This document shows positions 29,388 to 38,600 of a stretch of DNA of 64,000 nucleotides, piece after piece. The notes beneath the pieces were generated by a model. That model was given only the letters and a program-made list of their open reading frames with translations, was not told the DNA's origin and ran no database searches. Within the stretch, counting starts at the first letter, position 1. Each line of letters starts with the position of its first letter. The position numbers were made by a program, and so were the translations under genes. Origin of the DNA: Mariniblastus sp. (GTDB lineage: Bacteria > Planctomycetota > Planctomycetia > Pirellulales > Pirellulaceae); NCBI GenBank assembly GCA_028823415.1, contig JAPKBL010000001.1, forward strand, positions 1-64,000, in the 5' to 3' direction.

Positions 29388-30212
29388 TCAGTCTTTCCAG
29401 TTGTAGATATTGTAGGCGTCGTTATTGTATGATTCGCCTTCCCGCGGAATTCGCGGTTCAATCTGAGCGGGCGCCGGCCCAGCAAACCACATTCTCGGCT
29501 TGGTCTCTTTCTCACCTCGCAACTGCACCAAACCGATATCATTTTCACTGGCTTCCTTCATCGCCAGTGACACTCTCGAATTCGGATCGTTTAGGTCACC
29601 AAAATGAATTGCATCCGAGGGACACGTCGAGGCACACGCGGGCTCCATTCCTTCGTCTATTCGGTGATAGCAATTGTGACACTTGACCGCCTGATTCGCA
29701 GCAGGATCAATATAAATTGCTCCATAGGGGCAAACCTCGACACAAGTCGCGTGACCACAACACTGCTCGTAATCAATGACGACACTTCCACCCTCTCGTT
29801 TGTGAAGGGCTCCGCAGGGGCAAGCCTTAATGCAGGGTGCGTCTTCGCAATGTTGACACGCCATTGGCAAGAACATCCTTGCCACCTTGGGGTACTCTCC
29901 GACATCCTGAAAAAATGTCTGACGAATATAATTCCCCAGAGGGACATCGTTTTCCGCCTTGCACGAAACTTCGCAACCATGACAACCGAAGCACCGACGG
30001 GTGTCTATAAACCAGCCATATTTCTTGCCATCATCCGGAGCTTTGATGCGCTCCTCCCAATAGGACTTGGGCTGGAAGTAGGAAGCCGGCGCATCTTTTC
30101 CATCGGTAGCCGCTGTCCCCTGAGAACCTGAGTTTACCGCCAAGACACCCGAGGCAGCCGCCACGCCAGCAACCCCCAGAAACTCTCGACGATCCTTTTT
30201 CTCGTTAGTCAT
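29388..30212 (-). CDS. four-cluster ferredoxin subunit (DmsB/PsrB-like), Tat-exported
   Basis: The 274-residue protein should pass electrons between the molybdoenzyme and a partner. Residues 6-30 hold a twin-arginine signal (KKDRREFLGVAGVAAASG). Four ferredoxin-type clusters follow: C-x2-C-x2-C in RRCFGCHGCEVSC, the C-x2-C site in CQHCEDAPCIKACPCGAL, CCGHATCVEVCPYGAIY, and CHNCYHRIDEG...CASTCPSDAIHF. The ATG at 30212 was chosen so that the Tat signal begins near the N-terminus. It is first in an apparent two-gene operon with the catalytic subunit. The order B-A and the lack of a membrane subunit are unusual. Confidence 0.9.
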   Translation of the reverse strand: MTNEKKDRREFLGVAGVAAASGVLAVNSGSQGTAATDGKDAPASYFQPKSYWEERIKAPDDGKKYGWFIDTRRCFGCHGCEVSCKAENDVPLGNYIRQTFFQDVGEYPKVARMFLPMACQHCEDAPCIKACPCGALHKREGGSVVIDYEQCCGHATCVEVCPYGAIYIDPAANQAVKCHNCYHRIDEGMEPACASTCPSDAIHFGDLNDPNSRVSLAMKEASENDIGLVQLRGEKETKPRMWFAGPAPAQIEPRIPREGESYNNDAYNIYNWKD

Positions 30213-30484
30213 TTCAACTTCAGTGTTTACGTTTTTGAAGAGCAATAATGAATACACTTACAGGATAAAAAAATTAGTCGTTTTTTTCAATCGGACTCTC
30301 TCGCTCGTTAATCCAAATGTCTCCTAGTTCACCAAATCCCAGAAATTATCCAAAATCAAAACCGCCGAAGACACAAAACAGTCAAACCACCACACATTTT
30401 CGAAATCCTTTTGCGTCTTCAACATCGGTTTGCTAAAACTTCGCTTAACATTTCGAACCCAACCCTTCCAATCGAAAGCGTAAA

Positions 30485-31861
30485 ATGACGATCCTTTCAC
30501 GACTTGTCTGCTTAATCTCGTGTGTCCTCTGCATCGTTTCGATATGCCCTTGCACTCTGGCTCAGGAAGCTGACTCCAATTGGCAACAATTCCGCGGACC
30601 CACTGGAAACGGAGTTTCGACAACTGCCAAGCCGCCGGTTAATTGGAGCGGGGACAGCGAGAACCTAAAATGGAAAACACCCATTCCAGGAAAAGGGAGC
30701 TCCAGCCCGATCGTCTGGGCGGATAAGGTTTACCTAATGACGGCTGTCGATACGGGCAAGACTCCCGCTGGCGAGAAGGAAGTGACTCCTCCTTCGGAGC
30801 AACCACAAGGTGGACGGCCCGGGAGTGGCCGGCCTCGCGGGCGGTTCGGACGCGGCAAGCCACCAACGACGATCAACGAATTTTATCTGATTTGCCTCAA
30901 TCGAAACGATGGCACACTGGAGTGGAAAACTAAATTAAATCAAACGGTGCCCCACGAAGGAAAACATAGCACCAATACATTTTGCTCCGCATCGCCGGTG
31001 ACCGACGGCAAACACGTTTATGCATTGTTCGGCTCATTCGGCCTATTCTGCGTAGACATGAACGGAAAACTCGTTTGGAAACGCGACTTTGGAAAAATGT
31101 CGACCCGGAATTCGTTTGGCGAAGGCGCCTCCCCCGCACTCTACAAAAACAAACTGGCTGTCATTTGGGATCACGAAGGCGATTCATTTATCGAAACGAT
31201 GGACGCAACCACCGGCAAAACAATCTGGAGAAAAGATCGCGTTGAGCCAACCGGCTGGGCGACACCCAGAATCGTCGAACATGGCGGTCGGGTACAAGTT
31301 ATCGCCAACGCAACCAAAGTAAAAAGTTACGATCTCGCCGACGGTTCGCTTTTATGGGAATGCGGAGGACAAACCGGAAACCCCATTCCAACTCCAATCA
31401 TTCTCGATGACTTTGCGATTTGCATGACGGGCTTTAGGAATTCAGCCTGCTATGCAATCCCGCTCGACAGTCGAGGAGACATTACCGACACCGATAAAAT
31501 CATATGGAACACGCGCGATATCGGCCCCTATGTCCCAACGGGCGTGCTTTACGAAGGCATGCTCTACGGTTCTAAATCAAGCTCCGCGGTTCTGACGGCA
31601 ATCGACGCGAAAACAGGAAAGACCATCATTGAAACCTCTCGACTCGATGGAATTCGCTCAATCTACTCATCGATGGTTGCCGCCGATGGCCACATATTTG
31701 TCACCGGCAGAAGCGGCAAGACGATTGTTCTGAAACACGGAAACAAGTTGGACATTGCAGCGACCAATGATCTAGGTGAGGCCGTCGATGCCACACCCGC
31801 ATTGGCCGGAAATCAAATTTTCATTCGTGGAGCAGAAAACTTGTACTGCTTTGAAAACTGA
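30485..31861 (+). CDS. secreted PQQ-like beta-propeller protein
   Basis: The 458-residue product has a signal peptide at 1-26 (LVCLISCVLCIVSICPCTLAQ). It then shows the NWQQFRGPTGNGVS opening typical of planctomycete outer-membrane-biogenesis-like WD40/PQQ repeat proteins. Blades recur as D-G-T-L-E-W-K, D-M-N-G-K-L-V-W-K, D-A-T-T-G-K-T-I-W-R and D-A-K-T-G-K-T-I-I. A Gly/Arg/Pro-rich loop at about residues 105-125 interrupts the first blade. No PQQ-dehydrogenase catalytic residues are evident, so a binding or scaffold role is more likely than enzyme activity. It is divergent from the ferredoxin gene. Confidence 0.85.
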   Translation: MTILSRLVCLISCVLCIVSICPCTLAQEADSNWQQFRGPTGNGVSTTAKPPVNWSGDSENLKWKTPIPGKGSSSPIVWADKVYLMTAVDTGKTPAGEKEVTPPSEQPQGGRPGSGRPRGRFGRGKPPTTINEFYLICLNRNDGTLEWKTKLNQTVPHEGKHSTNTFCSASPVTDGKHVYALFGSFGLFCVDMNGKLVWKRDFGKMSTRNSFGEGASPALYKNKLAVIWDHEGDSFIETMDATTGKTIWRKDRVEPTGWATPRIVEHGGRVQVIANATKVKSYDLADGSLLWECGGQTGNPIPTPIILDDFAICMTGFRNSACYAIPLDSRGDITDTDKIIWNTRDIGPYVPTGVLYEGMLYGSKSSSAVLTAIDAKTGKTIIETSRLDGIRSIYSSMVAADGHIFVTGRSGKTIVLKHGNKLDIAATNDLGEAVDATPALAGNQIFIRGAENLYCFEN

Positions 31862-31886
31862 TGAGTGCCCTGTCAGTTTGACCGCG

Positions 31887-31907
31887 GTTGATTGAATTTC
31901 AATCAAC
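31887..31907. terminator. 8-bp hairpin between convergent genes
   Basis: GTTGATTG (31887-31894) pairs perfectly with CAATCAAC (31900-31907) around the loop AATTT. It overlaps the stop codon of the minus-strand gene and lies 26 bases after the stop of the plus-strand gene. No U tract follows on either side, so a two-way terminator is a guess. Confidence 0.35.
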
Positions 31908-32558
31908 TAAATGAAGTGTTTGCCAAAGGCTTGGGTCTTCCATGATGGGCAACTCAGGCCCCATGGCGAGCGTTTGCCACCCCAACTCACGGTCGTTAAC
32001 CGCGTAATTAAACCCAATCAACTGGTGATCGTCGGTATTCCAACCATGGAGCGTCTTGCCCGGGATAAACGCGGTTAAGCAGTAGCCCTGTTTTGTTATC
32101 TTCGAATTCACATCAATCTTAAACCGGTTTATCGTCGGTGAGTCATCACGACTTCGGTTGATCTTCAACATAGAAGCCATTGGACTTTCGTTTCTAATTC
32201 CACCGCCGCTGGGCAGCAAAACAAACCAATGGCAAAACTTGGATGCCCGATGAACATTGTGAACGTCCCGAGTATCGATCCAAACCTGAAGACCGTCACT
32301 GTCGAGCAACTGAGTCTCTCGGCACCACAGCGATTGCTCTTTTTTGTTGACCTCTAGGCGAAAAAACAATCCTTCTTCACTCCAACCGACGCGCATGTCG
32401 GCGAAATCAACCTGCCCCTCAAAAGCCCCGAAATTAGGGATTCGAAAAGCCTCCGATAGCTCGAGCTTTCCTCCAGGCTTCCCGGGGAATTTTTTACAGG
32501 TGATGCGATATTGAAACAGGAGGTTCTTGGGAACCTGCGAAACGATGGAGTTACTCAT
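31899..32558 (-). CDS. CBM9-like carbohydrate-binding domain protein
   Basis: The 219-residue protein has no signal peptide. Sequence DFADMRVGWSEEGLFFRLEV, the DSDGLQVWIDTRD stretch and the closing GFNYAVNDRELGWQTLAMGPE resemble the CBM9/DOMON-like beta-sandwich fold that binds reducing-end sugars or haem. The D-G-L-Q-V-W-I-D core is the clearest mark. It lies 54 bases after the uvrA stop on the same strand and may be read from the uvrA transcript. A function is not known; cytoplasmic location is inferred from the missing signal. Confidence 0.75.
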   Translation of the reverse strand: MSNSIVSQVPKNLLFQYRITCKKFPGKPGGKLELSEAFRIPNFGAFEGQVDFADMRVGWSEEGLFFRLEVNKKEQSLWCRETQLLDSDGLQVWIDTRDVHNVHRASKFCHWFVLLPSGGGIRNESPMASMLKINRSRDDSPTINRFKIDVNSKITKQGYCLTAFIPGKTLHGWNTDDHQLIGFNYAVNDRELGWQTLAMGPELPIMEDPSLWQTLHLVD

Positions 32559-32612
32559 GGATTTCCACTATTAAAAACTCAAACAACCAACTTAAACACC
32601 AATGTCAAAATC

Positions 32613-35600
32613 CTAATGAGGAATCGACTCTGCATGCTCTACTAAAAAACTCTTCAATTCTTCACTGCTTACCTGCTCAATTTGAGAAAAACTCATTTCC
32701 ACTAAATCGAATCCGCCTTCAGTTCTCACCGTCGGCTCCTCTTCCAATTCTGCGATCACGCCGATTCCTCCGGCATCTACCGGTCGAGACAATCGTAATT
32801 TAACGGCATCGTTTTTCTTGGTCTCAATACTCGCCCAGGGCCTTTCTTGACGCGGAAGAAAAATCTCCACAACCCGTTCTTTACCCCACACAAACTTCCC
32901 GTCGGGAACCGCAGATTGAATAACCCGATGGAGCGTTTCCAGCACCTCTGGCTCCCAGTCGACTTCTGTGCCGCTGGCAAACCCCTTCCGCATGAAATGC
33001 CATTTCTCACCCAGTTTTGCCCACGGCGTCTCGGCCTTAACGTCGACTGGCTTTGCCGCTAACTTGTCTCGAAAGCTCGCGATTGCGTCATCGAGAAAAC
33101 CCCAAAACCCCGGAATGTCGATCTCCGAAAGAGTATGTACCTTGATTTCGATTTCCTGCCAGGACGCTTTTCCCGTTGCAATTTTCACCCGCGGCGTATT
33201 TCCGTAGACAGGAACATCCTCCATGTCATTGGGCCTCAGTAATGGAATCTGGTCAACGAGCTCTTCCCGTCTAAACGTCTTGGGCCGTGCCCGGAATTTC
33301 ATTTTCAGAAACCAGGGATCAGCCGTCGATGCTTCAAAAAATGCACCATGGTTTTGATGGGTACCCTGAATCGACACGGTCGATCGATCGTTCCAATTGG
33401 TCTCGCCGAACCCTTCATGTTGTTGAATAGTATCAACCACTTTGGCAAGAACTTCGCCGTCCCATTTCACAGGTTCGCCGGCTCTGCCAACACGATCCTT
33501 GGTATGCCACTGTCTCCCGTCAGACTCCCAAGGCATTTGAGCATTGGCACCCACATCTTCAATGTCCATGTCCCCCTTTTTCCATCGGTCATCGGTCGAA
33601 GGATCGTAGACTTTTCGTTTTTTATAGGGATCGGAGGCCAGCACCGACTCAAGCGCTTCTCCGGTCCAGCTTCTTGGCATGGAGGCCTTACTCTTCCCTG
33701 ATTTACCAGCTTTTTCCCGCGCCTGCTGAGCGTACTCAACAATCATCTCAGGAGTTCCCTGGATCACGATATTTCCTCCGCCGGCTCCTGCCTCGGGACC
33801 CAAATCGACGACCCAATCAGCCGCCTTGATCATGTCCAAATTATGCTCGATTAAGACCACGGTGTTGCCAATATCAATCAATCGCTGAACAACATCGAGT
33901 AGCTTTTGCAAATCTTCAAAATGCAAACCCGTGGTTGGCTCGTCGAGCAAATACATTGTTCGCCCAGTATCCGGTCGAGCCAATTCCGCCGACAACTTCA
34001 CCCGCTGAGCTTCCCCGCCAGACAAGGTTGGAGCGCTTTGTCCCAATGTGAGATAATCGAGTCCCACATCACAGAGCGTCTGGAGAATTCGACGAATTTT
34101 GGGAATATTATAGAACAGCTCCGCCGCCTCGGCGCAACTCATTTTCAGCACGTCGTCAATGTTCTTACCGTTATACTTAACCGCAAGCGTCTCCTCATTG
34201 TACCGACGACCGTGACAGGTTTCACATGGCACCCAAACATCCGGAAGGAAATGCATCTCGATACAAATGTGACCATTTCCCGTGCACTCCTCACAACGTC
34301 CACCGGGCACATTGAAACTGAACCTGCGGGCGGTGTAACCACGAATTTTCGAATCGGGGAGATGCGCATACAAATCGCGAATCGAATCGAAGGCACCTGT
34401 ATAAGTTGCCGGATTCGACGAGGGAGAATTGCCAAGTGGAGTTTGGTCGACTCGAATCACTTTATTGACATTTTCAATTCCGCGAATCCCCTTGTGAGCT
34501 CCTGGAGTTTGGGTCGACCGATGAAGCCGTCGGGACAAAGCTTTGAATAAAATATCATTTACCAGTGAACTCTTGCCGCAACCACTCGGCCCGGTAACAA
34601 CGGTTAACGTCTCCAGTGGAAATTTGACTTCGATGTCTTTCAAGTTGTTATGACGCGCTCCAACAACGTCAAGCGTACGGGCCAGCGTTTCAGTTTTCTT
34701 AACCACTTTCTTTTTTGCGGAAGTCTGTTTGGCCATTTTCTTATTGACCGTCTTTTTCGCCGTCATGGATTTAATTTGCGCTTCAAGATCGAGAGAAAGG
34801 GCAGGGCGGCGGTTACTCGGAATCGGGATCGCTTTTTTTCCGCTTAAATAGGGACCGGTAACCGACCCGCGTTTTTTCGACAATTCCGATGGAGTCCCCG
34901 AAGCCACAATTTGACCTCCACCACTTCCTGCTTTGGGACCAAAGTCAAAGACTGCATCACTGTTTTCGATCACCTCCTTATCGTGTTCAACAACGATCAT
35001 GGTGTTGCCGAGATCGCGGAGTCGATGCAATGCTTTGAGAAGCCGCTTATTATCGCGAGGGTGAAGTCCAATCGTCGGCTCATCCAGCACATACAGGACC
35101 CCGCACAAACCACTACCTAATTGACTGGCAAGCCGAATGCGTTGCGCCTCGCCATTGGAAAGCGATGCCGCGGTTCGGTTGAGGGTCAAGTATTCCAACC
35201 CAACATCGTTTAGAAAATCCACCCTTGCAGTAATCTCACGAATCAACTCCCCAGCAATCTTTTTCTCTCGGGGATCCAATTTCCATTTCTTGATCGTTTT
35301 TGCAAGCAAACCCATTGGCATTCGACAGATGCCGTCGATCGTGATATCTCGGAAACGCACCGCTGCGGCATCATCTCGCAAGCGACTTCCTCCACAACCA
35401 CCGCACTCAACTTCTCCAATCAGCGACTGCATCCGTTGCCGCAAATTGGCCGACAACCGTGACGCCTCTTCCATCGTCGGATAAACGCCTTTGTATTGAA
35501 ACGAAAACAACACCTCTTCGGCACCGTTGACCACCGCAAACCAACGATTATCTGTACCGTAAAATACCATTCTTCGATGGCGGGCTTCTAGCTGATTGAA

Positions 35601-38600
35601 GGGAACATCGATGGGAATTCCAACGGCTGTCGTCCAGGATTCAAGCATCGCCTGCGAAACCGCTGAATTCAAATTTGGCCAAAGTGAAATTGCACCTTCC
35701 CGGAGGGACAATTCGGCATCATTCATGATTGCCGCCGGATCAGCTCCGGTCTGCGTCCCAATCCCCTCGCAATCCCGACACCAACCAAGCTGGCTGTTGA
35801 ATGAAAAATTATGCGGGGTCAACGCGTCAAAACTGCGACCACAACATGCACACGAAAGATGCTGACTATGCTTGACCGTTGTCCAATGTTGCTCGGAGAC
35901 TTTATCGATCGGTTCGGCAACCGTCAAAACTCCTTTGCCCATGGCAAGCGCCGACTCGACACTTTCTGCAATCCGAGCGCGAGATGCTTTTTTGATCGAG
36001 ATGCGATCCACCACAATTTCAATATTGTGCCGCGAGCGTCGGTTAAGCAACGGTACTTCATCAATACCAAAGGTGACCTGATCAACCCTCACACGCACAA
36101 AGCCATTGGAGCGAATCTCTTCCCATAACTGCTCGTAGGTCTGATTCGCATCAAGCGAGATGGGCGCCATCAATAGCAACCGTGTCCCCTCACTGTATTC
36201 TAGTAATTTGTCAACAATCTCATCGCTGGTCTGCGTACCGATCGGCATATCACAACTGGGACAGTACGGCGTTCCCAATCGCGCCTGTAGAATCCGGAGG
36301 TAGTCGTACACCTCGGTGACCGTTCCAACGGTACTCCGAGGCGTGGAGCCAAGATTCTTTTGCTCAATCGCAATCGCAGGCGAAAGCCCCTCAATTTGCT
36401 CAACCCGGGGTTTCTCCAACTGATTGACGAACTGCCTCGCATACGAACTAAGGCTTTCCACGTAGCGTCGTTGGCCTTCCGCATAAATAGTGTCCATTGC
36501 CAATGAACTCTTGCCGCTACCACTGGGTCCACAAAAGACCGTCATCTTGTCACGGGCAATATCAACATCCACGTTACGCAAACTATGCTGCTGGGCGCCT
36601 CGGACTTTAATTTCCGATGCCTGAACCGGTGTTTTCGATTTCAACTTAGTCGGTTTGGGAATGTCCGGGCGTGGCGCGAGTGATTTTTTTAACGCCATCC
36701 CCGTATAAGACTCCGGACACGCCGCCACTTCCTCTGGCGTTCCGGCGCAAACGACTCGCCCGCCGCCAGAACCACCCTCGGGCCCGATATCAATAATCCA
36801 ATCCGCCGTCTTGATCACATCGAGATTGTGTTCCACCACCAACACAGTGTTCCCGGCATCGACGAAGTTCTGCAATACAGTCAGCAGCAATGAAATATCA
36901 GCAAAATGCAGGCCGGTCGTCGGCTCGTCCAGTAGATAAAGGGTTTTGCCGGTGCTACGTTTCACTAACTCGCGGGCGAGCTTAATTCGCTGGGCCTCTC
37001 CGCCAGAGAGCGTTGGCGAGGGCTGACCAATCTTTAAATAATCAAGCCCGACTGCGTGCAACGTTTCCAATTTCGTAAATACTTTGGGAATGTTTTTAAA
37101 GAACTTCATCGCTTCCTGAATGTCCATATTCAAGACATCCGCAATGGATTTTTCTCGAAATTTAACTTGAAGCGTCTCGCGATTAAAGCGCTGACCCACG
37201 CAAACCGGACACGTAACCCAAACGTCGGCCAAGAAATCCATCTCGAGCTTGTTCGATCCATTCCCTTCACAAGCCTCGCAGCGTCCACCCTTTACATTGA
37301 AACTAAATCTACCGGGCGCGTAACCACGCGTTTTTGCTTCCGGCAGCTGTGTGTATAGCTTGCGTATTTCATCAAACAACTTGATGTACGTACCCGGATT
37401 AGAACGCGGGGTACGTCCGATGGGCGATTGATCGATGGCAATCATTTTGTCCATCAACTCGACGCCTTCAAGTTCGTCGAACTCCCCCGCCTCGCTAATG
37501 CCGCCGTTGAGTATTTCCCTTAACTCTTCTTTAACAATATCATTGACCAGTGAACTCTTCCCGCTTCCACTGACACCTGTGACACAAACAAATTTCCCTA
37601 AAGGGATTTCGACATCAACATTTTTTAAATTGTTATGACGTGCCCCCTTCACTCGGAAAACGCGTTCGGAATCGAAAGCCCGGCGTGTTTCGGGAATTTC
37701 GATTTTAAGATCACCGGATAAATATCTTGCGGTCAGACTTTCCTTGTTTTTGATAATCTCCGAAGGATGTCCTTCGACCACAACCTCGCCACCACGAACG
37801 CCAGGACCCGGACCGAAATCGATCAAATAATCCGCCGCGCGCATCGTATCTTCATCGTGCTCCACGACAACAACTGTGTTGCCAAGATCCCTCAGATGTT
37901 GCAGAGTACTTACCAATCGGTCGTTATCCCGGGGATGAAGTCCAATCGACGGCTCGTCGAGAATATAAAGGACACCCACCAGACCGGCACCAATCTGCCC
38001 AGCCAGTCGTATTCGTTGACTCTCTCCACCGGAAAGCGTGGGCGCTGTCCGGTTCAACATCAGATACTCCAAACCCACATTGAGTAAAAAACCGAGGCGG
38101 TTGCGGATCTCTTTGAGCGGCTCGGTCGCAACGAATTGCCGAGTCTTGCCTAAAACCAATCCGGAAAAGAAATCGTGCGCCTCGGCGATCGATAAATCAC
38201 AGACCTGAGGCAACGATAAACTCGGTTGCTCAGAAAAACGGGAACTCTGGGTTTCCAATCGAAAGAATCGCGCCTGCTGATTGAGCCGGTCACCTTCACA
38301 CTCAATACAATGCACTTCCGCCATGTACTCTTCGAGTTTGCGAATTTTTGCCGCGCCGTTGGTGTTCCGATATTTCTCATCGAGTTCAGCGACAATTCCC
38401 GCAAATTTCCCACCGTACTTCATCGGGGAACTTCCGCCTCGCCACGTGAACGTGATGTTCAGTTCTCCGGTTCCGTAAAGCCAAATATCCTGCTGCTCTT
38501 CGGTTAGGTCTTCCCAAGCCGTCTCGAGAAGATGCCCCGCCTCAAGCCCTTGCTCTCGTTCGACTGTATCGGCCACGCCTTGATAAATATGGCACTTCCA

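Noticed and set aside
33906-34550. 214-codon plus-strand ORF
   Set aside because: It is antisense to the fourth ABC module of UvrA, which is a certain coding region.
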